Shown: positions 45,378 through 58,583 of the stretch, piece after piece | How positions within the stretch are numbered: the first letter of the stretch is position 1 | Layout: every line of letters begins with the position of its first letter | DNA from: Lasiosphaeris hirsuta | Lineage: Eukaryota > Ascomycota > Sordariomycetes > Sordariales > Lasiosphaeriaceae | Assembly (NCBI GenBank): GCA_030549175.1 | Contig: JAUKUA010000007.1 | Coordinates: 2,232,001-2,296,000 of the forward strand | Length of the DNA stretch: 64,000 nucleotides | Direction: 5' to 3' | Notes under the pieces: model-generated | Told to the model about the DNA's origin: nothing | Database searches by the model: none | Seen by the model: the letters and a program-made list of their open reading frames with translations, nothing else | Translations under genes and position numbers: made by a program

Positions 45378-48197
45378 GGCGCGGCTGGTGTTGCTCAGTA
45401 AGAGCTGGCACTCAGGGTAATTGAAAAAGTTGGATATTCAATTTGGATTAGGGCGCGTGTTATGCAGGTGGTAGGGAAGGAGATCAAATAGGTGCTGCTG
45501 TAGGAAGAAAGCCGAGGGCTAGGTTCGGACGCGGCGAGGTAATTGTTTTGATGACCTAATAGGTGAGAAGATGAGGTATGTGGCGTGGCTGGAAGACAGT
45601 AAAATCGTCCGCACGAGGGAGAGAAGATATTAAGGCGAGAGGTTTGGACTCGGGGGAGACCTCACGTCGAAGGGAGGATTTAAGAAGGCCTTCGTGCGTA
45701 AAGCGAAAAGAAGGAAGGAGGGGACGAGAGAGCGGGTGGGAGGTGTATTTCAATCTTTCCGCGTGGGTGAGCGATGAGCGAGCTTTCCGGCCCACGATCA
45801 AAGTCAATCCTGGGCATGCGGTAGCGCACTTTGGGACGATGGGCACAGTACGGGACTGTACGCCTCAGCAGCCTGCCCAAGGTACCTTCCCTCTCTTCCC
45901 AGGGTCAGGACTCAGGACCACAAACAGAGGAGGGGGAGCTTGTCGACGAGTCGAGCACCTCTCCAACAGGTCTCCACAGCAAAGAAGCACGGTGCGCGCC
46001 CCCCACCCGGACTGTCCTGGTCGTCCAAGCTCAACCCGTGGCTGCACGGTAATTCTGCCAGGCTCAGGCATGCTTTTGGCGGGCTTGCTGCCGCGACGGC
46101 GCCAAGTCGGTCTCTCTCCCGAACCCAATTGGCACTGTGCTGGCGAATGTGATTGCCCTTTCCTCTTGTTCCTTCCGACCCTGGGTCGTTCTCCAAAAGC
46201 GGGTCGCCCAGGCGCAGGTCGCAATGGGGTGACCTTCGCCGTGCAATGTAAACAGGTACCGCGACCCACACGAGCTCCCCAAGGGCCACCCACAATCACC
46301 AGCGAGGTGCGCAATCTCGGCCGGCGAGGTACCTACCAAAGCCACCCCACCCCAGGTACCATCGTCGGTTGCTTGTTCGCTGCGGGATTTTTTGGTTTTG
46401 TCCCTCTTCTCCATGGTCATCTTGCCTAGCCTAGTCGTTCCAATCGCCGCCCTCGCCCATATAGCAACAAAAGGGCAAAAATCTATATGCTACGGGCCCA
46501 GAGCCCCCATCCATCATGGCCCCCAGAGCCCAGGAGCCCCAGAGAGCCGCCCGCGAGATGCAAGATGGCAGAAAAATTCAACACATTATAGACGCGCTCT
46601 TGTGCTCGGCGGAACTGTAATTCGCTCGCACGAAGCTCCCGCCGCCTCCTGCCGATCCAATTGGCCTCGTCACGGGCCCGAATGCCTAGGACTTGGCCGT
46701 CGACGTTGGTGATAACGAGCGGAGGGCTCTTTCCCTGCCAGAGTTGAGGTGAAGTTTTCTGCCTCTTGGCGGGCGGCGAACTGAACACAGGCGCGAAACG
46801 ACACAAGCTTTGGTTGTTTGGACTCGTCGGCCGTGGGCGCAAACTGGGGTACACCCTTGCCCCTCATCACAGCGCTCTGACTGGCTGAGGCAAGGGCAAG
46901 GGCAAGGGCAAGGCACCCACGCCTCTTGAAGCTACAGGCCCAAACCCTTATCTGAGTACGCAAAGCTGCCATCCCTGCCAGAAAACTGAGAAGAAAATGC
47001 GAGGGTTCAATAAGCTGGCAAGAAGGCAAGACCCAGCGCAAGCAAAAGTTGGTTTATCCCACGGTACCTTGTTTCGATGAAGCTGGGGACGGTGTGCGCC
47101 CCGTGCCATACTGTGTCCATCGCTTTAACCCCCCTTGCCTCGCCTCTCGTCTTCGCCGGCATCTGTGTCAGTCAGGCTGTTCCTTTGTCTGTTGCTAGCT
47201 GTTTTCGCCGTGCTGCAGTGCTACGCTTCTGGCCGCGGTTGCGGTGTAGCACTGAATGATGGAAGATGCCTGCGAGCCGAACCTGCCTGACTGACTGAAG
47301 GGTGTGGATCCGAAGCCTCCTTGCCAATGTCGACTCACCGGCCGATGGAGCCAACGAGCCATTTGTTTTTCCCGCTCAATTTGGGCGGCGATTTTGCTGC
47401 GGGCAGAGCCGGCCGGCGACACCATGCAACCCATCATCTGGCTCCCGGCTGCCGTGCCCAGGTGCTCTTGTCGGGCTGACAGTAGTAGCCTCTGCAGTAT
47501 GCAGGGCGTGCCATATGCCATGCCGGACCAGCCTGAAGCAATCCTCAATCGAGAAACGTCGGCGATTTCAACGCCGATGCAGCACACGGAACCGATAGAA
47601 AACACCAAATTGCCGCATCTTGGCTTCCCTGACGTTGATATTCTTTTTTCGGAGCCTGGGGCCGGACGAGTTTATTCAGGTCTCGCCCGTCTCCTGTCTC
47701 CTGCCTTCTGTCTCTGATTCTTCTTCCTGTATGTCTTTCATCAACGGGCGGCACCAAACTCCAAAAAGCAAGCGCCAGCAATTACTGGTTGTGAGGATAT
47801 GCCCCCGCCATAAACGGAAGTGCCGTGGGATCGTTTCACTACGTCATCCCCCACAAGGATGGGGGGAAGCGACTCAAGTCAGCGCCTCACATCATTCCCA
47901 TGCTTCGGTGGAGGTCGTTGGCCTATGCGGAAAGTCGTTTTTCGTTTCTCTTCGTGACTGGTTGCTGTCAGCCCCGACCCTGCCGGAAGGCTACCGCACG
48001 TATCATTAATCAGAGAATTTTACTCGTTACTATGCACCTACTCGTACCTGGCTTGCAGGGCAAGCTTCCATTTCCCATGTATGGATCCCCAACTCGTCCC
48101 TTTGCGCATTATTTTTGTCTATCGGTTTCACCGCGAGCAGATGCTCCCTGTTCTTCCCGAGTGAGATCACCGCATTCCAGAAATCTTCAAAAAGGTC

Positions 48198-48238
48198 ACC
48201 CCCTTCCCCCCCCTTCCCCCCCCCTTCCACCCCTCTCC
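48198..48238. repeat. Homopyrimidine tract with mirror symmetry
   Basis: About 40 bases of C and T only, apart from two A near the ends, in the pattern C-runs separated by TT. The order of C-runs and TT pairs is nearly mirror symmetric, the type that can form intramolecular triplex DNA. Confidence 0.7.
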
Positions 48239-51200
48239 AAATCGGCCCCTGCACGAGGGATGGACCCTAGAGAGGACGACCATCAAGCGGTGGCCTTGAG
48301 GTAGCCTTGAGGTGGCCATTGAACTGCCTCCATTTGCCGGCTGTGGCTCGTGGCCAAGCAACTTTCAGCCCAGCCCGCGCGCCAACCCCAATCTCACGTT
48401 GCTACCGAGCAGGCATCTCGAGGAAACAATTTGAGCCTCAATGGCTTACTTTCAGTTGGACTGTGCTTCTGCGATTGAATGGCCGCCATCCGATTTGTTT
48501 CAGGGAAACCCCTTTTGCAAAGTCTTGGAAGAGTCTTGGGGCTCACACAAGCAACTCAGATCAGCTTGGGTGCGACAATGCCTAGACTTATAGATTTGAC
48601 GGCGTTGGACAAGCCCGCTTGGCACCTTGGATAAGATTGTGATCCGAGTAAAACAACGGGCAAACGGACATTTTACTTTGACATATTCGACAGGTATCTG
48701 CCAGCGCATTGCACAATGTAGTAGGATTCTGGCTGGGCGTTTCTGGGCTCTATGGAGAAAGAGATATTGCCATCTTGGTTCCAATCAACAAGAGGCAAAA
48801 GCTAGCACACGACCTAGCAAGTTGAGTCTTGAATACCGCCCGAGTGGTTCAATATCCTGGGAGCTCGGGGCGGCTTCTATCGCGACGCAACGCACGGTGA
48901 ATGAGCTTGGCAGGCGGGCAGCGGGGCTAAGTTGTCCATCTGGCCCTTGAGTCTTGGAAGTCCATGACAAGGCTTGGGAGCGGTTGACCAGAAAGACTCA
49001 GGATCTTGCATGGGCAAAGCCATGAATCCATGAATCGCGGGGTCGGGCCTTTCGAAGGAGGCCAAAAGCCTCGAGTCGCAAGCCGCAACGCCATGGCCCA
49101 TAGGGCATATTATCCCGCAAATGGCGGTCTGGGCATTGTCGCATCTCACTATTCTAGAATATTTTTCTTTGTATAGTGATTTAGGCAACTCAACCAGTCC
49201 TTGTTGAACGCCTTGTTCCGACTGCCCCCGTTCACCCCATCGGCTGGCCCGCCCACAGGAGCGGTTTCTCGCGGGCGAAGCTTACCCCCAACCCGCAGCA
49301 GCGGAGCTTTAAGATGGCCTTGGTGTACACTGCACTGCGGGCTCGCATTTCTCCACACCTTGGCAGAGTCTTGCCCTTGCATTGGGGTGACATTGGTGCA
49401 AATAATTGGTGAACAGATGCATTGACGTGCAATAGCTCGGGTCGAAGCTAAATAAAACTAACTACTGCGTCAAGGACGGCTCCCGGCGGAAAATTACGAA
49501 AATGGAGGGTATTGGAATCAGTTTGAAGGGGCACGCGAGGCCGTTGGAGGGAGAGCCGTTGGAAGGAGGCTAGCTGGCCCTTGAATGCCTCAGGCATGCA
49601 TACGGCGGCTGCGCGGCATTATCATCCATGAGGTTCGAGCGGCGCCTTTCCCTTTCGCCGTTTTCACACCACAGACGCTTGGGGCACTCTCAGGCTCACG
49701 GGCGGCACTGGCGCTCGGCTTTCCACACACCCTTCGACAGTCGCTATCTCTCGCTACCGGTGTAACCAGGGTCTTGCCCGCCTCCTCAACATTCGACGTT
49801 GGATCCGTTCGACGGCTCGCGAGCGGCGATGTGATGGCGATGGCGATCACCCATAACTTCCCCATCCCCCCCCGTACCGAGAGAGGGGTCCGTGGGGCTG
49901 TAGAGCCACGACCACGGCAGCACGCGACTCAAAGGTCAACAACAAGCGGGGAGCAGGAATCGGGCAAGGCGAGACGAGGACGGCAGCTCGTGTTTTCGCG
50001 TTTACGCTACGGTGTGAGAAAGGTGATGACTACGACGGGCTGCGGTGTGTGCACGGGGGGGCCGAGTATCATGTCGGAAAAACGGTTGTTGACGAAAGAC
50101 CCGCCCGGTGCATGGGGGTGGACCTCTTCCCCTCCATTGGCTGCTCTTTTCCGTGGGCATCGCAGCACGGGCCAGCAAAATATCGCTCGCTAGTCACTCG
50201 TTTTCTCTGACTCTCCAATTTTCTGCCTCGAGCGTCTGCCACACTGCTGCCACCGCTTCTGCTTTCAGCACACATACTGCGCACGTACAGCTAGCACACA
50301 TGCGGTCTGCAGCAGCCTCGATCCTCTCGGCTGCGAGGAGAAGCGGCACAAAAATCGCTCTCCATTTCCACGTGCACCCCTGCAATGTTTGCGGATCGGA
50401 TGGGGCCATGTGGAGCCGCGGCGTCGACCCTGCAAGTGAAAATGCAGACTTGGCGATGCCGTACGGGGGCCCGGCTGCTCCATTTTCTCCAAATTTCGTT
50501 TTTCCTTTGTTCTTGAAATATCGTCTCGACCGGGGCCAAGACAATGAATGCACCGGAAGCGCCTCGGAAAGCTTGGCTAACTAAAGTTCTAACTAAACTT
50601 GGGCAAAAGCTGTTATTGCACGGGCCAAGTGACTACCAAACGTGGGAGGAGTGCAGTGCATGATTGGCAGTAATTCGTGGCGGTAGTTGGCGACGCCATC
50701 TTGATGGCGCAATCGGTAACTATGTAAGATGCCTGGGATCTTTGGCACACTCGGGGTAGCAAGGGCAGCAAGGGCAGCAAGGCACCCAGGTAGCTGGAGG
50801 GGTCCCACATTGGAGTGATCGAAGCGTAGGAAATGGGCCTGCAATGCGCTGCTGGCCAGCCGGGCCTCGCGGCTGTTCGTGGACATGCTCGGACATTAGA
50901 CATCCGCTCAATTAGGGACGAAGACGCGACGAGGACAATTTCGCGCGTGTATCTTTTGTTTACTTTATGCGTGATAGGGAAGGGGGAAATTGGGCAGATT
51001 CAAGGACAACCATTCGCATTGTCGGCCTCGCTTGACTGATAAGGGGACGATACCCACCGATCCTCCCTAATCGTAATGAAATATCCATGATAGGGGGGAA
51101 GGCACGATAATGCCATGGCCTCGTTCAATAGAAGGGGATGCCCTGGAGAAAAACTTGACCAAATGTTCAGCCGAAACGAAACGAAACCAATATGGATGGA

Positions 51201-53937
51201 CTCGACTCAAATTCGTCCTGTTTTTTGCCCGTTCTAGCCCGAATGATGAATATCGTTTTGGCTATGCCGTCGCAGGTAAATGAGGACGGCTGCCCGCCTC
51301 AACGCCTGCTCGCTGTCTGCCATTTTTAATCAATTTGGCCAATGTCTGCCACCTATCCCACGTATCCCACATGGTCTCCCACCCATCACGGGATCTCTGT
51401 GCGACCTTGGCAACCTCATCTGTGCAACCTGCACGTCGGTTCAACCAAGGTTGTGTTGTCGGGACACTCGGATGTGGTGTCTCGTCGAGGACCCGAATCC
51501 GGGATCCGCGGCCTGACCGGCCTCTCCGACGTCGCCGTAGCAAAGACAGCCAAGGCCGTTGCTGAGGACAAGGGGGGAGCCACGAACGAGACGGCCGACT
51601 TGGCGTCGCCGACAGCGTTTGCGACCGTCGTCTTGGCAGGCCGCCTTGGCCGTCGCATCACTCGGCCGCCGGCTCCTTTGGGTGGACTCTGTATGGATCT
51701 CCTGCGCAGCAGCTGGGGACGCATCTCGCTGTCTCGGCTTCCAGCAGCCCCCATTACTACTCAGGTAGTATGCCGCCTCTAATGTAGCTGCATCATGTCA
51801 TCGCCCAGGACCCTGCGCTGGCCAGCCTTGGCCTCGCGGTTGTCAGCCTTGCTGGTGTGGTTACGCCCCAGCAGAAGAGCCGTGTTTGTATTTTTGGTGC
51901 CCGACATCTGCCAAGCCTTGTTCACTTGTTGGACCGAGCTACTTTTTGCGCTCCTCATTCCTCCTTTGCCGCCGTCTCGCTGTCTGCGCAAGGACAGCCG
52001 TGTTTTCGGTGTCTCTTTTTCTTGGCGAGTTCAGATTCGTCAGCCCAGCGGCTGAGACGGCGATCGACATCGAGACCGGCGCGCCGTTGGCTTCTAGAGA
52101 CTTGGCGGTTAGGGACCTCGTAAAGCCCGTACGTGGTGACAGTGTCGCTATCTTCTCAATGGTTGTCGAGACCTGGTCGAAGCTCTAACCAGCTGCCCAC
52201 CGAACCTTGAACGGGACGCTTGCGTCCTTAGGATGAACTAATCAAGAGATTTTGTTGGCCTGCTTCCCCAGCACTGCCACGGCCTTGGTGAAACAAGCAG
52301 GGAAACTCAAAACAGGGCAGGATCCGACAGTCAGTCTGCATCGTTACACGTCGAGATGGTGCTCCGTAGCATCGTGCGCAAACAAGATCAAAAGTGTTGT
52401 TGACAGGAGCCGCCTAAGACATTCTTGCAGGGGTGGATATATATGCCTTGCATCTTCAACGTGATTTCGAGATGATGCCACCTCGCCAATGGCCGCTGTC
52501 GCGGTTTCCAAGCAAACATCCACAGGCTTCGTGATGTGTGTGAATGCAGGATGTCAGGTAATGTTACCGTGAGCTGGCAGTGTGCTGCCGAGTACCATGT
52601 TGGTTTTCTTGTGCTCAGTTTCCCAAAAGGGGAGGCTCAACGACGGCCCCTGACCGCCTAGCGCAGAGCAATTGTGATCGTAGTTGAGTCTTTTTCATTG
52701 CTAAAGACGGCCAGTTAAGACTAGGCCTCAGGGGTAAACGACTAGATAAAACACAAAAAATACCTAGACAGGTGACTGCACATCGAGAGTGTGTCCAATG
52801 ATGAAACCTGCCCAACCCCTTGTTGCCCTTTTTTTGCGACCCAGCAAAAGCTGCCAGGCCAGTGATCACTTCCTTCCTAGCACAGCAACTTGCGACGACT
52901 CCGTCCCGATGCCAAACACAGCCCTGCCTGCGCGGTGATCCGGGCGTACCACTTTGTGGCCCAGGCATGAGGGGTATCTTGGGTTACTCATTTGAAGTAC
53001 TGGTACGTAGACAAGACAAAGCAGGTGTACTGGCACTTGCTGGAACACGCCTTGAATTTTACGGTTGCTCTTGGGTCTCAACTTCATACCACACTGTAAA
53101 TGGCTTGCTTCGCCCGTAGATGTGTTGTTGGTACCGTGGTTATCTTTCTTTTGCAGACGTCGAAATTGGGGATGCCATATTGTTGGCGGGTGTTATCTCT
53201 TGCGGCCATATCTCCCAACGCGACGGGATGGATCCGGTCTTCAATGGGATATTTCTCCTTCCCGTGAACGGTGGCCCGTCGGCCGTGTGATAACCTTTGG
53301 GGCTTCCATTCTCAGCCGTCCTTTTTCCTTTCCGATCAACCGACATACTGGCCACGCATCGGCCACAAAAAGCTACCTCGGATACTCAGATATCACAGGA
53401 CAGAAAAAGGCCGAACCCTCCTGGTTCGGTGCTGGTCGACCCTCGCCAAACCAGGCCCCCTGGTTCAGGAGGGCCCTTGAGTTGCCTTGACTTTCACCTA
53501 CCCGAAGTCAATTTTAGAGTCTGTAAACCTTGCGAGAAAAAGTAACAGAGCATATCAGATGTCTCAATGCCGCTGTTTATCCAGCCGACGTGTCGTGACT
53601 ATTGCAATCCCGTCCACACAACTGATGCACAGGAGTCAATCGGAGTATCAACAGCTCTACCCTGCAGGTATTCGGGGGAAAAAACATGGGTAGCCATAAT
53701 TCCATCATAACACTCGAGAGCCCGAAATCCCATTTGTACTTCAGAATGCCATAGCCGCATGGCTGCAAAATCCCAACGAGGATCCCAGGATCCCAACATG
53801 GATCAAAATAAGCACTCGCCCATAATCCGAGGATATGAATATGTGATCGCCATGAGCTGAATAATCCTCTGCGAGAGGACAGAGTAGTTGGTGTGCTCGC
53901 ATACCAAGACTGGGCAGCCCAAAAAGGGGCATTCCCC

Positions 53938-53957
53938 AAAAAAAAAAAAAAAAAAAA
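53938..53957. repeat. A18 homopolymer run
   Basis: An intergenic run of about 18 A followed by GGGGG. No target-site duplication was recognised around it. Confidence 0.7.
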
Positions 53958-55886
53958 GGGGGCCACGTCCCCTCCAGCCCATACCTGGCTGTCGCACCTA
54001 ATAATAACTGCTTTCTCCATGGGGCTACTGTTAAACGTCCCCTAGTAAGATTTGATCGGACGGAGCTTGGTGTTGTGATGTCCAGATCCCACCCAAGTGA
54101 ACCAAGCTCATTCAGCATCAAGACGGAGAGATCACAGCACGACCCATTTTCTCTCCACAGTGTCGTGAAGAAATAACTTTTAACACGGCAGAATTATGCC
54201 GTCTCACAGGGCTGCGACTGCTTCAAAGTACTGAGCTGCCTGTATGCCTAGCCAACTGTCTCAAGCATGGTAGCTGGATCAGATGGTTGATGCTGCTGAA
54301 TAGGGCACCCCCTGAGTCTCGAACCTAGACGTGAGGTTTGGTATTGCCATTGCCGGTCAGCTTCATGCTACCAAACTTCGCTGTGAGAACAATACTTACA
54401 AAGGCACCAAACTCGGAGCTACTTCACCCTCAGTCCACATGGGCTGGGATGCAAATAACAAACTCCCTCGTCGAGCAGAAAAGATAAGGAGTTATAACAT
54501 CATCCTACCTAGACGGCTACCTGCATCATCAATCCACAACGGATTACTCCGTATTCAGGAAGGTTTCCAGTATTGTCAATACAAGGATCACCGTGACAAA
54601 CCCAGGACAAAATATTATCACAGTAGGTATTAAGAAAGCATGAGGCTTAATGATAGAAGTGGCTGACAGAAAAGATACCATGGTGTCTTAGCTCAGACAC
54701 AGTATTTGAGGCATAAACATGAGGAGACCCAGAGAAGGCACCCGGAAATCCCACGCCGTGAGAGGTCCTAGCCATGGCAACGATATCAGCTTCCTGGGCC
54801 ATCCCTTGGACGTAAGCAACACCAACACTAGTACCAAACTTAGCTCCCACATTTGGTGTTATTAGGCAACACTTCAACCTCCGCCGTCCTCGAGGCGGCG
54901 AGCTAGTTGCGGTATTTATCGCTACGCAAAGCAGGACGCAGGAGACAGGTTCAACAAGCCACTTCTGACAAGATATCAAACCTGGGCTATTTTATGACCT
55001 GTTAGCTATGAAACACACACAGTATTGAGACTGTATGGGGTGGTTGGGTAGGCAAAGTACCTACCCTATCTCGGTAGACAGGAGGATGGGAACAACCCCA
55101 GCCCGCCGCCGTCAGGCTACACGGCGAAGACATAGAACCATTCTGGATAACATCTCGTCTGGAATGAACGCAGATGCATAATTGCAAGTGGTGTGCTGAT
55201 ATCCAAGACTCCCCACCTCCCAGCACAAAGGCGACCAGGTCATATCTTGGGCAGAATATCAACTGCCACACTACAGCCCTCAGCATCATGTTCCACACCC
55301 TCCTCACAAGTGACAGTTCATCTCCAACTTCGAACTTGGAGCACAGAACTCAACAACACTCGAAACTCACGGCAACACACAAAATTCACTGCGGCACTTC
55401 TGCATGCAACCCCAACAACTCAAACAACCCTACTTGCCGGGGGCGTACGATTCACAAACATTTCCCGCTGTCAGGTGCATCACACAAACTACAACAAGTT
55501 AATATATGACGGCCTCCTCTGTTCCGGTCGGGGCAGCTTGACCGCCCCCCACCACAGCGCTTCGCAAAACACACGAAAGATAGAGACTCTCGCCCCAGTA
55601 ATATTAAAAAGCTCAAATGCAAATCTCCAACACACTCTATTTATCCCCAGGTCATCACAATCACCCTGTTGGCCTTGAATCCCCGCTCTCGCCTTGATGC
55701 TCAAAAGCGAAAACAAAGACACGCAAAACCCCACAAGCGGAGAGGGGGAAGGAAGAAGGTGGTGGGACCGCGTCTTGACATACACAACAAAATCCTAGTC
55801 ATGGAGGAGACTCCTTTCCCGTTCTTCTTTTGGTCCTTTACCCGTCCTTTCTAAAATCAAAGCACAACCCACAACAACGCCGTAGC

Positions 55887-56994
55887 TTAATGCTTTGCAG
55901 TGACCGTATCGCCGGTCAGCTTCTCAACATAAGTCTTCGCCCTGTGAGTTGCATCTCACGTCAGTATAATCCTCTCTGAAGAAAAAAAAAAAAAAAAACA
56001 TAGCACGGAAAAAACTCACATGTCACCCATAGCCACCATGCAAACCGTCTGCCAGACGCCCAAGCCAATGCGGGGCGTGACGCCGCGGTACAGGCCCTTG
56101 AGACCGTTGGTCTGGTAGATGTAGCGGAACGTGTTCCCGACCGTCATCTTCTTGGGACGATTGGGATCGTCCTTCTTGCTCTGCATCTCGACACGGATGA
56201 CCTCGATGGGCTGATTCCAGGCCGTGAGACCACCGCCGAGAGCCGAGGCCGTGATCTTCTCAACAACGCTCAACTTGTCCTTCTCACCCTTACCCGTGAC
56301 GTTGCGGATACCCTGCTCAGCCAGACGGCTGAGACCGAAGCGCGATCCCCAGTTGGTCATCTGGCGAATGGCGACGGCATTGACGCCCTTGTTGATACCG
56401 CGGATGCCCTCACGCCGGTAGATGTCCATGAAGGTGGCCCAGGTGCCCGGGGCCTTGGCGCCCGTCGAGGCCACTTTGTGCTTGGTGATCTCGACCGTCT
56501 TCATGCACGTGCAGAAGCCCATGGTCGCGTACGCCTGCGCCACGCCACCCGTCACGCCGCCAAAGACGCCCGAGCCGAAGTCGTTGGCACCGAAGCTGCG
56601 CGCATAGTACTCGGCTTCGGATGCAACGAAGAGCAGCACGGCACCCTTGGTCGACGCCTCGATCCAGGCCCATGGGATCAGACCCTGGTAGACTGCAGAC
56701 CAATGCAGTTAGCGATGCGCACCGGACTGGGGAGGGAAAAGGAGGGAGGCAAAATCAAGACTTACAGCCGAACACACCGCCACGCTGCCAGATGCGGCCC
56801 AGGGCGGTAGTGAAGCCATCGCCGCGGTTGGCGGCCATGGTGGTCTTGACGACCTCGAGGGGCTGGCCGAGGGTGGTGACTTCAAACATGTTGAGACCAG
56901 CGCCAAGCAGCAAGTTGGAGAACTTGACGGGCTTCTTCTCCAGCTTGGAGGGCGGCTCCGGGGCCGGGAAGGGGGCGGCGACGGCGGCGGACAT
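55887..56994 (-). CDS. yhm2: Yhm2, mitochondrial citrate/2-oxoglutarate carrier
   Basis: Three exons, 56994-56766, 56692-56020 and 55941-55887, give 318 residues; yeast Yhm2 has 314. The protein is a mitochondrial carrier with recognisable Yhm2 marks: KPVKFSNLLLGAGLN, EVTTLGQPLEVVKTTMAANR, FYQGLIPWAWIEASTKGAV, TMGFCTCMKTVEITKHK, GINKGVNAVAIRQMTNWGSR, SALGGGLTAWNQPIEVIRVE and GLYRGVTPRIGLG, ending TVTAKH. Yhm2 exchanges mitochondrial citrate for cytosolic 2-oxoglutarate across the inner membrane, feeding a citrate-oxoglutarate NADPH shuttle; it was first found as a mitochondrial DNA-binding protein. Carrier repeats have the diverged PxE form rather than the usual PxD. Intron 2 contains an A17 run (T17 in the transcript). 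Citrate synthase lies 1.6 kb upstream on the same strand. Confidence 0.96.
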
Positions 56995-58496
56995 GACTGG
57001 GCGGATGGCTGCGATACGGGGGCCCTGACCAAGGGAAGAGGGTGCTTCGTCGCGGGGGGAACAAGGGCGAAGGATGGATGAGGAGCAGGAGAAGTGAGAG
57101 CTCGCTCGTGCAAAAGGGTTTTGCTTGTGAAGGGGGTGATGCTACGGTGCGAGGCTACAGTCCAATTGGCGGTGGAAAAATGGGTGAGTCGAGGAGTAGA
57201 GAGCTGCGGTGGGAATCCCTGGTCAGCATGAGAGACAGATAAGGGAGTGAGTCCGGCTGCGGGCATTGGCAGATGCACGTGTTACCAAACACACTGGGCA
57301 GCTGGCATCTGGCTATCTATCGCAGTGCGCCGCGCCCAAAATGGCGGATTCCCGAGCTGGGTTCCGGTCCGGCTGCGGCTGCCCCGTGCAAATAAATGGA
57401 GCGCACTGGGGATTGCATTGGAGCTCTCACTTACAGGTACCTATGCTTGACTGCCCGTGCTGTTGGTGCTGACCACGTATGTAATTGACAGTTGCTGGGA
57501 GTATAAAAGGAGCCAAAGTTGAGGCAATTCTGGAGCTGAGAAAGATGAGGGCTTTCAATTCACCGATGGCCGGATTCCGCAGATTGGTGGTCAGCGAGAT
57601 AGATGATTTGACCGAGTGGTCGGGCGGGTTCGGGCCATTGCTGGTTCGTTGGCTTGCTCCTTGCTGATCGCTGATCCCAACACCCATTGGACGCCAAACA
57701 CCCCCCCGTCTCCTCAACCACCGCCCCTCGGTTGCTCAACGCAATTCAACTCCTGGCGCATTCCCGGACCGATTTTGGGGTAAAAATTGGAGAGCCCGGC
57801 TCCTGCCGATGACACTGCAGCATGACACCGCATCACCCTCAGCCCAGTAATCCCAGGGATTACTGCGTGCAGGAATTACGAGGCGGAATTGAGTTTGGAG
57901 TACACAAACATGTTCGGAACTAGATGCGCATGGCATGGCGTCACTTGCTCAGGCTGACTGAGAATGGTTCGTAGCTATAAACTCAATCGCATCTGCTCAG
58001 GTCGGCTTATTTCCGTCCAATGTGCTGGTTCGATGTGCGTCGAGGTTTTTCAGGTACCTTTGTGCATGCATCATACATGCCTCCCGACTCCCGAGCCTCA
58101 ACTCAACAGCCATGCGGCAAGCACGGGCAGGATCTAGTCCGGGGCTGTGACGCTGCCTTGAATGCAGATGTGTCGGGCATGTGCGCGCGGCATCCGACGC
58201 CCCACTATCCCGCTCTTGCCCGTGCCCCTGAAGCTGGCCGGACTTGAAATTGATAGGGCATTGTCAGAAATTGCACTGCTTGAATCCTGACTGAAGAGAT
58301 GGTGGAAATCAAGTAACGCGTTGCTGCAAAAGTCCAAGCCCCTATGACCTGGTATACGAAATCTGTACTATCGTACAATTGAGGGAAAGTGAACAGGTAT
58401 CGCTCAGCTCAAATCTATGCGCCCGCCCCCGATCCAATTTGTCACAAGGCAGCCCTGATTAACCCCATCCCTTCTATGCTGAAATCACCGTATGAA

Positions 58497-58536
<40 letters not shown>

Positions 58537-58583
58537 GCGCCACGCCAAACTCATTACCCATCTAACCCCCAACTTCTCACTTC
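56995..58583. other. Intergenic region between citrate synthase and yhm2
   Basis: It carries the yhm2 promoter and the 3' region of citrate synthase. Apart from the T-run at 58499-58535 I see nothing recognisable. Confidence 0.5.
58499..58535. repeat. T37 homopolymer run just behind citrate synthase
   Basis: Thirty-seven T in a row on the plus strand, so 37 A in the sense of the citrate synthase transcript, starting 48 bases after its stop codon. Confidence 0.95.

Larger units (their letters stand above)
45378..55886. other. 10.5 kb region without a supportable gene upstream of pma1
   Basis: From the pma1 start to the 3' end of yhm2 I find no frame with a domain or a coherent splice model on either strand. 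The longest frame, 283 codons at 45578-46429 on the plus strand, is Arg/Gly/Pro-rich and unlike any family I know. Simple repeats include (GGCAAG)n at 46889-46913, a pyrimidine tract at 48198-48238, GGCAGCAA-type repeats at 50757-50785 and an A18 run at 53938-53957. The part next to pma1 should contain its promoter. Remaining possibilities are long noncoding RNA or decayed mobile DNA. Confidence 0.5.

Noticed and set aside
45578..46429. 283-codon plus-strand frame upstream of pma1
   Set aside because: Arg/Gly/Pro-rich with no motif, lies in the expected promoter and leader of pma1, and overlaps equally open frames on the other strand.
54301..54345. Possible tRNA T-arm (GGTTCGAGACTCAG on the minus strand)
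   Set aside because: The stem bases do not pair and no acceptor or D arm can be formed around it.
54647..54979. 110-codon minus-strand frame with protein-like composition
   Set aside because: The segment around VQGMAQEADIVAMARTSHG looked plausible for a decayed gene, but I could not extend it, join it or match it to a family.
45378..55886. Decayed transposon or RIP-mutated repeat
   Set aside because: No terminal repeats, transposase or reverse transcriptase fragments were recognised, and the interval is not obviously AT-rich; a genome-wide repeat search would be needed to decide.
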